Source: Calothrix sp. PCC 7103
GTDB taxonomy: Bacteria > Cyanobacteriota > Cyanobacteriia > Cyanobacteriales > Nostocaceae
Reading direction: 5' to 3'
NCBI RefSeq assembly: GCF_000331305.1
Contig: NZ_KB217478.1
Span: forward strand, 4,356,761 to 4,420,760
DNA: 64,000 bases
A model generated the notes under the pieces. The model saw only the letters and a program-made list of their open reading frames with translations, was not told the origin of the DNA and ran no database searches. Positions 35,171-43,555 of the stretch are shown one piece after another (the first letter of the stretch is position 1; the number at the start of each line of letters is the position of its first letter). The position numbers and the translations under genes are program-made.

Positions 35171-35776
35171 ATGGCTTTCAGAACTGTAAGCGATGTATTA
35201 AAAATTTTACAAGCGCGGGGTCACTGGCAAACTCCACCTTTACAAGTATTGCTCAAATGCTGGCATGAGATTGTCGGTAGTTCTATTGCACTACATACTC
35301 GTCCCATTTCTATCCATCGCGATGTTTTGCGGGTTGCAACATCAAGCGCAGCGTGGGCACAAACTTTAACATTTGAGCGTAAAACCTTACTTATAAAGGT
35401 AAATCAAAAATTATCGGCACCCTCCGGGTTCGTCAGTTCAACGGGACGGAAACCGACACCACTGACTGACTCACCACTAACCGACATTCATTTTTCAACT
35501 GCTGGCTGGAATAGTAGCACCCGCATCATAAAACCAAGAAGAGCTTCACATCAAGAACATCCATGCTATTTAGAACAAAATATTGCGAACACTGTAGAGA
35601 AGGATATTCCAGCAATAGGTAGTAATGCTGTAAATACAGCTTTTGATAGCTGGGTCAAAAAAGTACAAACTAGTTCACAAAACCTACCACTTTGTCCGCA
35701 ATGTCAATCTCCGACTCCTTCGGGTGAACTAGAACGTTGGGGAGTTTGTGCATTATGCGCGGCAAAAAGGTTTTAG
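35171..35776 (+). CDS. DUF721/DciA-like protein
   Basis: A 201-residue protein counted from ATG 35171. The frame opens upstream, but MAFRTVSDVLKILQARGHW is the family-like N-terminus. The DUF721 core (about 5-95) has PPLQVLLKCWHEIVGSSIAL and DVLRVATSSAAWAQTLTFER. DUF721 includes DciA, which helps load the replicative helicase. Cyanobacterial members like this add a C-terminal zinc ribbon, here CPQCQSPTPSG and CALCAAKRF, and a low-complexity linker. A helicase-loading role is plausible by homology. It is a single gene. Confidence 0.8.
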   Translation: MAFRTVSDVLKILQARGHWQTPPLQVLLKCWHEIVGSSIALHTRPISIHRDVLRVATSSAAWAQTLTFERKTLLIKVNQKLSAPSGFVSSTGRKPTPLTDSPLTDIHFSTAGWNSSTRIIKPRRASHQEHPCYLEQNIANTVEKDIPAIGSNAVNTAFDSWVKKVQTSSQNLPLCPQCQSPTPSGELERWGVCALCAAKRF

Positions 35777-36118
35777 TTAGATTCTTAGAGAAAGTTTATA
35801 TGCGCCAAATAAGTCAAAAGAGCTAGAAAAAGTTAAAAAAGCTATAAAAATGTAAAAATTTTCTGTCCAATGGAAGATGAGCAAATTTAGAACAAATCAA
35901 TAGTGATAATGTTAGCTTTGATCCCAATTACTTTTAAATGGTGATTTCCAAGAGTCCAATTCGACTTATGTATCGTGTTTGTAACAAAAAATGTGAAAAA
36001 CATAACACAAACATAAAATAAATATAAAGGCACATTTGGCTTGGGGATCGGTAAAACATATGCTGAATAATGGTTTGTTGGCAATAATCCGTATTTGTAT
36101 CTAGGAGGAAAATAAGTA
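35777..36118. other. Noncoding leader region
   Basis: AT-rich, without supportable genes. One AGGAGG at 36103-36108 near its end belongs to the leader frame described next. Confidence 0.5.
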
Positions 36119-36145
36119 GTGAAAACTATTTGCCTACGGCGTTGA
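36119..36145 (+). promoter_or_regulatory. Short leader ORF with strong ribosome site
   Basis: The perfect Shine-Dalgarno AGGAGG (36103-36108) lies 10 bp before a GTG (36119) that opens an eight-codon frame (MKTICLRR) ending in TGA at 36143-36145, two bases before the ATG of the next gene (TGACCATG). The spacing suggests translation of the leader followed by reinitiation. The next gene has no ribosome site of its own. Confidence 0.45.
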
Positions 36146-36147
36146 CC

Positions 36148-36441
36148 ATGAAGAGCATTAATTTCTTAACTTCTGCTTGTAGATATTGTCGTCATTACAA
36201 TCCAGAAGGTCGTCGGGGCGGAAACTGCCAGCAATTAGGGGCGCCAGTTCAAGGACATTGGAAAGCTTGCTCATTGGCTCTACCAGCATTTGCACCATCT
36301 TGGGAAACCTTAGAAGATGCATGGAGCTTGCCAGAAGCCACGCCTGTTGTAGCATCAAATATGAAGCAAGATGTTCTTCCATTAGAAGAATTAGCAGTTC
36401 ACGGCGCTGAACTTTCTGTGGCACAAACAGTATCAGTTTAA
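36148..36441 (+). CDS. Small Cys-containing cyanobacterial protein
   Basis: A 97-residue protein from ATG 36148 (KSINFLTSACRYCRHYNPEG, then RRGGNCQQLGAPVQGHWKAC). Four cysteines in the order CxxC...C...C within the first 50 residues suggest a metal site or Fe-S/zinc knuckle. The C-terminus is acidic and unstructured. The frame could be extended upstream to TTG 36130 but that has no ribosome site. It appears to be a conserved cyanobacterial protein of unknown role. Translation may be coupled to the leader frame just upstream. A bidirectional terminator (36610-36643) lies downstream. Confidence 0.75.
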   Translation: MKSINFLTSACRYCRHYNPEGRRGGNCQQLGAPVQGHWKACSLALPAFAPSWETLEDAWSLPEATPVVASNMKQDVLPLEELAVHGAELSVAQTVSV

Positions 36442-36609
36442 TACCTCCTATTTCTCAAATGTTACATTTTCTTAAATAAATTCTGAGTAAATAATCTGAA
36501 TCTAGTTAACGTTCCTGGTTACCAATCACCTGGATATACTGATTGGTGCAACTGTGTAAAAAAAAGCAAAAAGATAGGCTTGGGGCTTTATGTATTTGTC
36601 TTGATGAAA

Positions 36610-36643
36610 AAAATCGCACCTTGAATATAAAGGTGCGATTTTT
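36610..36643. terminator. Bidirectional terminator
   Basis: Arms AAATCGCACCTT and AAGGTGCGATTT are perfectly complementary (12 bp) with a 6-base loop, flanked by A and T runs on both sides. It serves menB on the minus strand and the small Cys protein on the plus strand. Confidence 0.88.
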
Positions 36644-36664
36644 AGATGAAATGTTAAAAAATAA

Positions 36665-37498
36665 TTAAGGTAGCCAAGGAAAAGAACGGAAATTTGGCGG
36701 ACGCTTTTCTAAAAAAGCTTGTTTACCTTCGGCGCCTTCTTCAGTCATGTAATAAAGTAGAGTGGCATTACCAGCGAGTTCTTGTAAACCAGCTTGTCCA
36801 TCGCAGTCAGCATTAAAAGCAGCTTTGAGACAGCGAATCGCAATTGGACTTTTTTCTAAAATCTCTTTTGCCCATTGAATACCCTCTGCTTCAAGCTGTT
36901 CAATAGGTACGATTGTATTAATTAGTCCCATTTCTAGAGCTTGTTGAGCATTATACTGGCGGCAAAGGAACCAAATTTCGCGAGCTTTTTTTTGTCCGAC
37001 GACACGTGCAAGATAACTGGCGCCGAAACCACCATCAAAGCTACCAACTTTGGGACCAGTTTGACCAAACACAGCATTATCAGCGGCAATTGTCAAGTCA
37101 CAAATTAAATGTAGAACATGTCCACCACCAATAGCATAACCAGCAACTAAAGCGATAACAACTTTAGGCATCGAACGAATTAAGCGTTGTAAATCTAATA
37201 CATTTAATCGTGGAGTCCCTTCATCATCAATATAACCAGCTTGTCCCCTCACACTTTGGTCGCCACCCGAACAAAAAGCATACTTCCCATCAGTATGTGG
37301 GCCATATCCAGTAAATAAAACAACCCCAATAGTAGTATCTTCGCGAGCATCACAAAAAGCCTCGTAAAGCTCAAATACCGTTTTGGGACGAAAAGCATTG
37401 CGCTTATGAGGACGGTTGATGGTAATTTTTGCAATGCCATCAGCTTTATGATAAAGAATATCTTCGTAAGATTTAACAGTTTGCCAATTGGTTTCCAT
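36665..37498 (-). CDS. menB: 1,4-dihydroxy-2-naphthoyl-CoA synthase
   Basis: A 277-residue crotonase-fold enzyme that closes the second ring of the naphthoquinone head group in phylloquinone (vitamin K1) synthesis, needed for photosystem I. Marks are [19 protein letters not shown], the oxyanion and CoA region [20 protein letters not shown], and the catalytic region [20 protein letters not shown], with [16 protein letters not shown] typical of MenB. The protein starts at ATG 37498. It stands alone, with a terminator at 36610-36643. Confidence is high. Confidence 0.96.
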   Translation of the reverse strand: METNWQTVKSYEDILYHKADGIAKITINRPHKRNAFRPKTVFELYEAFCDAREDTTIGVVLFTGYGPHTDGKYAFCSGGDQSVRGQAGYIDDEGTPRLNVLDLQRLIRSMPKVVIALVAGYAIGGGHVLHLICDLTIAADNAVFGQTGPKVGSFDGGFGASYLARVVGQKKAREIWFLCRQYNAQQALEMGLINTIVPIEQLEAEGIQWAKEILEKSPIAIRCLKAAFNADCDGQAGLQELAGNATLLYYMTEEGAEGKQAFLEKRPPNFRSFPWLP

Positions 37499-37635
37499 TA
37501 CGGGCGTTTATTATTGCCGAACCAGAAAATTTTATCGCATAGGGCTACGAGAGCATCTAATACGCCAAAATCATGTCAAAAGTTTTGGTTCGTTGTAGGG
37601 TGGTGTTGACCTTGGCTTTTTTGTGTGCTAACCTC

Positions 37636-37649
37636 AGACCAATCGGTCT
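37636..37649. promoter_or_regulatory. TetR-type operator O1 upstream of tetR
   Basis: AGACCAATCGGTCT, a palindrome with arms AGACC/GGTCT, lies 47 bp upstream of the regulator start. Identical and near-identical copies precede both downstream GST genes (38321-38334 and 39205-39218). Confidence 0.85.
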
Positions 37650-37695
37650 TAATTACTCAGTACGCAGATGCGATGTATCGTGTCTTTACATTCAC

Positions 37696-38298
37696 ATGTC
37701 GAAAGGTGATGATACCAAAGCGATGATTATCGAAAAAGCCGCAGCTTTGTTTAATCAACAAGGATATGCAGGTTCTTCGATGTCAGATATTATGCGGGTG
37801 ACTGGGTTACAGAAAGGAGGTATTTATAACCACTTTGACAGTAAAGACGATTTATCGCTGCAAGCTTTTGATTATGCAGTTTCCCAAATTCAAAAGCAAT
37901 ATCGCTCTGCTTGGGCAAGCAAGCAAAATGCGATAGAACGCTTGCAAGCAATTATTGATGTGTTTCGTACTTATATTTATAATCCACAACACCCTATTAT
38001 GCGGGGTGGATGTCCATTACTAAATACTGCAATAGAAAGTGATGACACGCACCCAGCTTTAAAAGCGCGCGCACAGCAAGCAATGGACTCATGGCGCCTA
38101 CTTTTTCGTCGTATTATCGAGAAAGGTATAAAAAAAGGTGAAGTTAATCCAAAAGTTGATGGTGATGAAGTGGCATCTATAGTTATCTCAATTCTTGAAG
38201 GTTCTGTGATGATGAGTAAACTTAACAGTGACTCTATACACCTCGAACGCGCAATAAAACATTTAAATGATTATATTGATAGTCATTTGAGGATATAG
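37696..38298 (+). CDS. TetR/AcrR family regulator
   Basis: A 200-residue repressor-type protein counted from ATG 37696. The open frame extends further upstream through the operator, and those residues are not family-like. The HTH (about 10-55) has TKAMIIEKAAALFNQQGYAG, SMSDIMRVTGLQKGGIYNHF and DSKDDLSLQAF. The rest is the ligand-binding helical domain with RGGCPLLNTAIESDD, as in the AcrR/YxaF group. Its own upstream region and those of both following GST genes carry the palindrome AGACC-N4-GGTCT, strong evidence that this protein is an autoregulated controller of the three genes. The inducer is unknown; electrophiles or quinones would suit GST targets. Confidence 0.92.
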   Translation: MSKGDDTKAMIIEKAAALFNQQGYAGSSMSDIMRVTGLQKGGIYNHFDSKDDLSLQAFDYAVSQIQKQYRSAWASKQNAIERLQAIIDVFRTYIYNPQHPIMRGGCPLLNTAIESDDTHPALKARAQQAMDSWRLLFRRIIEKGIKKGEVNPKVDGDEVASIVISILEGSVMMSKLNSDSIHLERAIKHLNDYIDSHLRI

Positions 38299-38320
38299 AC
38301 TTTATTTTTTTGCAGAAAAA

Positions 38321-38334
38321 AGACCAATCGGTCT
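38321..38334. promoter_or_regulatory. TetR-type operator O2 upstream of first GST
   Basis: AGACCAATCGGTCT, identical to the site before tetR, 56 bp before the GST start at 38391 and 22 bp after the tetR stop. Confidence 0.85.
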
Positions 38335-38390
38335 ATTATAGGCATCTACAAACTAGCTTCCACAACCAACAATCAAAAATTCAAGATTCT

Positions 38391-39131
38391 ATGCGTCTAA
38401 TTACAATTCCAATCAGCCACTACTGCGAAAAAGTCAGATGGGCATTAGACTATTTAAAAATATCATATGTTGAAGAATGCCATTCTCCACCATTCCATTT
38501 ATTAGTGGCGCCTCGTTTTGGTGCTAAAACAACACCGATTCTCGCTACAAAAAATGGTATATATTTAGACTCAACTGATTGTTTGGAATATCTTGATTCC
38601 ATTGCGTCATCTGATAAAAAACTATACCCCAATCAAGTAGAATTGAGACAAGAAGTTGAAGAGTTAGAAGAATTGTTTGATGAGCAATTAGGAGTTTTAA
38701 CAAGAGTTTGGGGTTATTCTCACGTTATAAATGACCCCAAACTAGTAAAACAAGCATGGTGTCGAAATGTACCTTGGATAGAGCGAGCATTATTTCCAGT
38801 AGTTTTTCCGAAAACTCGCACACTAGCTTGTAAAAAATTTAATATAACTCCTGAATCCAACGTTGAAACACGTGAAAAAATAAAGCAAATTTTTGAACAA
38901 GTTAGCAATATATTAGCAGACGGGCGCCATTACTTAGTAGGAGATAAACTTTCCGCAGCAGATATTACATTTGCCGCACTAGCTGCACCAACAATCGCAC
39001 CACCCGAACACCCAGCAACACGAGGGAACCTAGATAAATTTCCTGTAAACATGGCAAAAGAGGTAAATCAATTTCGCGAAACACCAGCAGGGCAATTTGT
39101 ATTACGTTTGTATCGTGAAAGAAATAATTAA
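38391..39131 (+). CDS. Glutathione S-transferase-like protein
   Basis: A 246-residue GST-fold protein from ATG 38391; an upstream TTG start at 38310 would run through the operator and is rejected. The thioredoxin-like N-terminal domain begins RLITIPISHYCEKVRWALDY, with Cys as candidate active residue in HYCEKVRW. A cis-Pro region follows (KTTPILATKNG) and the helical C-terminal domain has ADGRHYLVGDKLSAADITFA. It is probably a detoxification or redox enzyme using glutathione. A TetR-type operator precedes it, so it likely belongs to the regulon of the adjacent repressor. Confidence 0.85.
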   Translation: MRLITIPISHYCEKVRWALDYLKISYVEECHSPPFHLLVAPRFGAKTTPILATKNGIYLDSTDCLEYLDSIASSDKKLYPNQVELRQEVEELEELFDEQLGVLTRVWGYSHVINDPKLVKQAWCRNVPWIERALFPVVFPKTRTLACKKFNITPESNVETREKIKQIFEQVSNILADGRHYLVGDKLSAADITFAALAAPTIAPPEHPATRGNLDKFPVNMAKEVNQFRETPAGQFVLRLYRERNN

Positions 39132-39204
39132 TGATAATTGTGGGCAACTATTTTTGTTAGAAGTACAGACTGGGAATTATAGAGGTAATTTTTTGTTCAT
39201 AAAC

Positions 39205-39218
39205 AGACCATTCAGTCT
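39205..39218. promoter_or_regulatory. TetR-type operator O3 upstream of second GST
   Basis: AGACCATTCAGTCT keeps the AGACC/AGTCT arms of the other two sites with two changes. It lies 19 bp before ATG 39237, between a presumed promoter and the ribosome site. Confidence 0.75.
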
Positions 39219-39236
39219 TTTTATCAAGGAGTAAAA

Positions 39237-39899
39237 ATGTTGAAATTTTATTACAATCCACGTTCACCTATGGCAAGACGTGTATGGCGTGGTTTACTAG
39301 AAAAGCAAATTGAGTTTGAACCAATAGTAGTAAACTTGAATGGCGACCAAATGGCACCTGAATATTTAGAATTAAATCCATTTCACCATGTACCTGTAAT
39401 AGTAGATGATGGTTTTCGAGTAATAGAGTCACTAGCAATTTTAGATTATCTCGAAGCCAAATATCCGGCGCCTGCACTGTTACCAAAAGAAGCGCAACAA
39501 AGAGCAACAGTTAAAATGGTGCAATTGGTTTCCAGCAATGAATTGCTACCAAAAGCCATTTCGTTCATTTTTAAAGAGCCAGATTCACCAATATACATAC
39601 AAGCCAAGCAACATATCGATACAGTGTTTCAATTTTTTACTACAACGCTAGGAGAAAATCTATATTTTGGAGGTGAGACTTTAAGCTTGGCTGATATTGT
39701 TGCGGGGACTGATATATATTTACTAGCAAAATCTGGCTTTAATTTGAGTGACTATCCGAAATTGAATGATTGGTATGAACGTTTGATAAGACGCGAAGCT
39801 TGGCAAAACACCGAATTAAGTACAGAAGAATTTGAACAATTTAAAAGAGTTTTTATGATAATACAGACCAGAAAAATCAGGCAAACACGTAGAACTTAA
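39237..39899 (+). CDS. Glutathione S-transferase-like protein
   Basis: A 220-residue GST with a classical ribosome site (AAGGAG). The N-terminal domain starts KFYYNPRSPMARRVWRGLLE, with Ser as the probable active residue in NPRSPMARRV. Then come PFHHVPVIVDDG (cis-Pro) and ESLAILDYLEAKYP (glutathione gamma-Glu contact, ES). The C-terminal helical domain has GGETLSLADIVAGTDIYLL. It resembles theta/beta-like bacterial GSTs. Operator O3 is directly upstream. Its stop overlaps that of a convergent frameshifted gene on the minus strand by two bases. Confidence 0.9.
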   Translation: MLKFYYNPRSPMARRVWRGLLEKQIEFEPIVVNLNGDQMAPEYLELNPFHHVPVIVDDGFRVIESLAILDYLEAKYPAPALLPKEAQQRATVKMVQLVSSNELLPKAISFIFKEPDSPIYIQAKQHIDTVFQFFTTTLGENLYFGGETLSLADIVAGTDIYLLAKSGFNLSDYPKLNDWYERLIRREAWQNTELSTEEFEQFKRVFMIIQTRKIRQTRRT

Positions 39900-40220
39900 G
39901 AATCTTTCATGTGGCCATTATGCCAGCCTTTTAGAACGAGACGTTCGTATATGCCAACAAGTCTTATGTAAGCCTTTGTTGCATCAAGATGTGCGTCTAC
40001 AGCTTGTGTATACTCTAAGAAAGCTTCAGTATTTTCTTGATGATTTTTGTAGTTTTTTTTTACAGAAAACTTGTGATTCTGCGTAATGCTTTAAGAAGCA
40101 ATTGTACTCTTCAATAAACTCGGCAAACTCAGATGTATGGTTTTGAAAGTAAGGCTGCATAATTAATACCAAAGTTGTTCGCTTAATAAGGTAGACATTT
40201 TTGCGGCTCTGAAACATCAC
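39896..40220 (-). pseudogene. Frameshifted small helical protein gene
   Basis: On the minus strand a frame from ATG 40220 (FQSRKNVYLIKRTTLVLIMQ, then SEFAEFIEEYNCFLKHYAES) runs into a stretch of nine A (plus-strand T run at 40053-40061) and stops soon after. Removing one A lets it continue as KNHQENTEAFLEYTQAVDAH to HNGHMKDS and a TAA at 39896-39898. Together they would give about 107 residues. The joined protein is helical and I do not recognise its family. It could be a pseudogene, an assembly error, or a gene using slippage at the A run. It converges with and overlaps the GST stop. Confidence 0.6.
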
Positions 40221-40289
40221 TCATTAGGAACAATGATTATTACATTTTAATGTCTTTTTTATCACATATTAATTGGCGAGGTAAAAGCA

Positions 40290-41189
40290 ATGACACCACA
40301 TTCAAAAAAATTATTAGCTATAGCTTGTGCATCAGGCAGTTTTAAAGGCGCCTTTGCCCACGGTGTATTAAGTGCATTAGAAACAGCAGGAATAGTTGCT
40401 GATGTTTACGCTGCTGCATCATCATCGGTTTTACCTACAGCTTGGGCAGCTATTGGAAAAGCAAATCAACTAGGTATAGATTATTGGCTAGGTGGAGTAA
40501 AATATCTTCAACAACCAGATATAGGAATGAGTCAAATAGTTTTAGGGGGTATTGCAAACTTTAGCCCACCTAATAAAAAATTATTTGCGCCAGATACACC
40601 AGAATTTATTATTGCCACCAGTGCAGTAATTACCGAAGAAGCAGCAAGCGAAACGCAAACCGATAAAGCGCGGCGCCTAGGAAGAAAATTATTAGTAGCT
40701 GCGGCAAAAAAACAGCGCACATGGGTTGATGAAAATTTACAGTTAGAATTATTTAGTACCAAAAGCGATAAATTACAGCTTAACGCCAATAATTTTGATG
40801 AAGTTACTTATGCTTCAAGTCGAATGCTTCACGCTTGGGATATTCCAGCTTGGATAAATCAAAAACCTTATATTGATGCATCGTACACTTGTATGTGCCC
40901 AGCTATAGAAATGCTAGAAGCAGGATACGAAAAAGTAATCGCAATTAGTAATGAACCTGGTGTACTGTACCGCGATATGTTCCAGTTAGAGGAAATATCT
41001 GAGAATTATAACGGCACCGATATCTATATTATTACCCCAGATATGGACACAAAACAATTGGGCGTTGATTTTACAAATGCCAGCATTGAAGGATTAATCG
41101 CAGTTTATCAACACGGTTTAGAAAAAGGGAGATATATCAAGAAATCAGGTTTCTGTGTTTCTACGAAATTTGCTCATTCGCTGTTGTAG
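40290..41189 (+). CDS. Patatin-like protein with altered nucleophile elbow
   Basis: A 299-residue patatin-fold protein. The glycine-rich oxyanion loop ASGSFKGAFAHGVLSAL (Ser15-Gly20) and the catalytic Asp196 (YIDASY, in place of the DGG/A motif) are present. Where patatins have GxSxG, this protein reads AASSSV (residues 42-47), with Ser44-46, so the flanking glycines are lost. Ser45 could still be the nucleophile or the enzyme could be inactive. Normal role of the family is lipid acyl hydrolysis. No signal peptide. It ends inside a region that overlaps the longest frame of the next gene. Confidence 0.75.
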   Translation: MTPHSKKLLAIACASGSFKGAFAHGVLSALETAGIVADVYAAASSSVLPTAWAAIGKANQLGIDYWLGGVKYLQQPDIGMSQIVLGGIANFSPPNKKLFAPDTPEFIIATSAVITEEAASETQTDKARRLGRKLLVAAAKKQRTWVDENLQLELFSTKSDKLQLNANNFDEVTYASSRMLHAWDIPAWINQKPYIDASYTCMCPAIEMLEAGYEKVIAISNEPGVLYRDMFQLEEISENYNGTDIYIITPDMDTKQLGVDFTNASIEGLIAVYQHGLEKGRYIKKSGFCVSTKFAHSLL

Positions 41190-41235
41190 TTACTATAATT
41201 CTAACAACCGCGAGTTTATTTTTCACTCAATATTT

Positions 41236-42174
41236 ATGAGTCAAAGTTACCTAGAAATCGCGCAACAAGGTAAAAATAGCTGGTGGCGCCATCTGCTAGC
41301 AATACTCCTGATATTATTTTTCTGGATTGTTATCGGTAGTCTTGTCACCAGTATTGCCATTATAATTATTTTGCTACAACGCGGTTTAAGTATATCTGAT
41401 TTCTCACAAGAGCAAGTCAGCACATTTTTGAAATCAGCTTCTGTTGAAACTTTTATTACATTAAATCTTGCATCTATATTTTTTGCTGTTGGTATATTTA
41501 TTGCCGTCAAATGGTTACACAAGCGTAAATTCCGCAGTTTAATTAGTGCAGATTCAACAGTTAACTTCCAACGTATCCTAGCCGGATTTTGTGTATGGTT
41601 TTTAATGCAGTCAGTGTTGGTAGCAACAGGTTTAATTTTCGACGCAAAAAACTACGAATTTACCTTTAACCCATCGCAGTGGTTTCCGCTTTTAATATCG
41701 GCATTAATACTCACCCCAATTCAAACTTCAAGTGAAGAATTATTTTTTCGTGGGTACTTACTTCAAGCATTCAGCCATATTACTCGAAATCGACTAGTAT
41801 TAATTTTTATTACCAGTATATTATTCATGCTGCCACATTTATTTAACCCAGAAATGCAACGGGGAGCATGGATAGCGCTTTTCTACTTTGGATTCGGCGC
41901 CTTAACTGCTTTAATAACTCTTAAAGATAATCGATTAGAACTAGCATTAGGCATGCACGCAGCAAACAACCTTAGTTTCCTATTCGTAACCACAAAAGAC
42001 TCTGTACTCGCAGTACCTGCAATGTGGACGGCAAAAGATACTGGAGACCCAAGACTAGAAGTTTTGATGTTCCTGTTACAAAGTTTAATCTTTTACTACA
42101 TATTTTTTGGGCGCCGTAAAAAAATTATGCAAGCAATACCAGAAAAAAATGAATCTCTAGAAAAACTTAGTTAA
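41236..42174 (+). CDS. CPBP-family intramembrane metalloprotease/glutamic endopeptidase
   Basis: A 312-residue multi-pass membrane protein counted from ATG 41236 (SQSYLEIAQQGKNSWWRH). The longer frame to 41155 overlaps the patatin gene and is unlikely. The CPBP (Abi/CAAX-protease) active site is complete: Glu167-Glu168 and Arg172 (SSEELFFRG), His201 (MLPHLF), and His241 with Asn245 (MHAANN). These enzymes cleave or process membrane-embedded substrates, some in bacteriocin self-protection. It is 46 bp after the patatin-like gene and may share its transcript. A stem (CCTCAG/CTGAGG) follows the stop. Confidence 0.9.
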   Translation: MSQSYLEIAQQGKNSWWRHLLAILLILFFWIVIGSLVTSIAIIIILLQRGLSISDFSQEQVSTFLKSASVETFITLNLASIFFAVGIFIAVKWLHKRKFRSLISADSTVNFQRILAGFCVWFLMQSVLVATGLIFDAKNYEFTFNPSQWFPLLISALILTPIQTSSEELFFRGYLLQAFSHITRNRLVLIFITSILFMLPHLFNPEMQRGAWIALFYFGFGALTALITLKDNRLELALGMHAANNLSFLFVTTKDSVLAVPAMWTAKDTGDPRLEVLMFLLQSLIFYYIFFGRRKKIMQAIPEKNESLEKLS

Positions 42175-42192
42175 CAAACCTGGTTTCTACAG

Positions 42193-42290
42193 AAAACCTC
42201 AGCCCATAACGGACTGAGGTCAGAGTTTAATTAGGGTGCATCTACTAATTTCTGTATCCACTGTGGTCTATAGCGTATCAGGACAAAATC
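42193..42290 (+). repeat. Direct repeat A, about 98 bp
   Basis: This segment (ACCTCAG stem followed by AGGGTGCATCTACTA) recurs in the same orientation at 43157-43254 with about three quarters of positions identical by eye. The two copies bracket the gene at 42320-42982. Confidence 0.8.
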
Positions 42291-42319
42291 AAACCGTTTG
42301 AGCCAAGAATATAAAATTA

Positions 42320-42982
42320 TTAAGTAAAATATATCCGAATGCGGGTAATAGCTGAGTCTAGCGCTGGACTGTGAACCCAACCTACAAAACCACCATAAAC
42401 CATTCGGTCGTGTCTATCTCCAACAAATACATGGTCTACGCCTAAAGGATTTTTCCAAGTTCTCACAGTTGAACCATCTCGAAGTCTTATTATTGGGCTT
42501 GAGCTTTTAAAGTCTCTATGGTGCGCGCGTGTAATACCAGGTACCCTTTCTAAAATAGCTATAACTTCTTGGGTATCGCCTGTTGTATCGGGTGTCACTA
42601 TAGTTCCACAACCACACCCATCTATAATAGTTGTTTTCAATCTTTCTTTTAAATCACCATCGAATAAAGATAAAGTATCAATTTCCTCTAATAGTTTTCC
42701 GTGTGGCTCAGACTGGCGCCGATGGCAATATACTTCTGTTAACAAATCTTCTAATCCAACTTTTGCTAAAGCATCTGTTATCAACCCTGTTAAACCTAAT
42801 ACAGCAATACCACCCAACATTCCCGCAGGACCACCGAGAAATGCAAGTGCTGCCGTAATTGCTGCGGCGCCTGTTAAACCCGTTGCTGCCATAGTTAAGA
42901 CTAAAATAATACCAGGTAATCCCAAAGCAGCTATTTTCTTTGCTACCTCATCCATATGCTTTTGCTGTAACCATTCACTCAC
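42320..42982 (-). CDS. Gly/Ala-rich membrane-active-looking protein, unknown
   Basis: A 220-residue protein. After an amphipathic start (SEWLQQKHMDEVAKKIAALG), residues about 22-70 are a dense hydrophobic Gly/Ala stretch (TMAATGLTGAAAITAALAFL, GGPAGMLGGIAVLGLTGLIT) able to insert in membranes. The polar C-terminal part (about 80-220) has a CGCGTIVTP segment and RLRDGSTVRTWKNPLGVDHV. There is no signal peptide. Similar Gly/Ala segments occur in bacterial proteins suspected of membrane disruption or effector roles; that is inference. No partner gene is evident. Bracketing direct repeats suggest the gene arrived or was copied as a cassette. Confidence 0.6.
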   Translation of the reverse strand: MSEWLQQKHMDEVAKKIAALGLPGIILVLTMAATGLTGAAAITAALAFLGGPAGMLGGIAVLGLTGLITDALAKVGLEDLLTEVYCHRRQSEPHGKLLEEIDTLSLFDGDLKERLKTTIIDGCGCGTIVTPDTTGDTQEVIAILERVPGITRAHHRDFKSSSPIIRLRDGSTVRTWKNPLGVDHVFVGDRHDRMVYGGFVGWVHSPALDSAITRIRIYFT

Positions 42983-43156
42983 TTATTCCTTTTTAGCACT
43001 TGTTTCTGAGTGGCGCCAAAACTAATTGATGTGAATTTCTTTTGCGAACAGTAGCTTATATATAGATATATTCGGCAAATAATCAGGCTTGTTATTTATC
43101 TGCTTGGGCAACATACTATGCATAATATATGTAAAGTAACTAAACAAAAGCAAACA

Positions 43157-43254
43157 AAAAACCTCAGTCCGTTACAGACTGAGGTTAAAATTGAATCAGG
43201 GTGCATCTACTATCTCTGTATTCACTATGACCACTTATGTATCAGTACAAAATT
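43157..43254 (+). repeat. Direct repeat B, about 98 bp
   Basis: Same orientation as repeat A (42193-42290). It includes the CCTCAG...CTGAGG stem and the GGGTGCATCTACTA block. Confidence 0.8.
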
Positions 43255-43379
43255 TAAGAGTATAATCCTCCAGCACCACAAAACAGATCAACTGTAGAGA
43301 TGCTGTTATCCATTTTTCTTTTTCTACTATAGTGTAAGAGTGTATCGCGCATTAGATATTAGCGCATTTAGACAAATAC

Positions 43380-43544
43380 TATACTCAAAACGGGTAAGAA
43401 ATGTCATTCTGAGCGTAGCGTAATGCGTAAACGCAGTTTTCCCGGAGGGTAGCATTTGCCGAAGGCTAGAATCTCCAAGATGCTTCACTCCGCTGCGCTC
43501 CGCTCAGCATGACAAAGTTTAGTTTTTACCCGTTCGCAGTATAC
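43380..43544. repeat. MITE-like element copy 1
   Basis: Bounded by TATACTCAAAACGGGTAA and TTTTTACCCGTTCGCAGTAT, which are imperfect inverted termini. The interior carries TGTCATTCTGAGCGTAGCG and CATGACAAAG, relatives of the 61-bp array core. No gene. Confidence 0.7.
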
Positions 43545-43555
43545 AAGATTTATAT

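Noticed and set aside
36158-36424. Minus-strand 88-codon frame opposite the Cys-rich protein
   Set aside because: Low-complexity shadow of the plus-strand gene, without motif or ribosome site.
38310-38390. Upstream TTG start of the first GST
   Set aside because: It would place the conserved operator inside the coding region; ATG 38391 gives the usual GST N-terminus.
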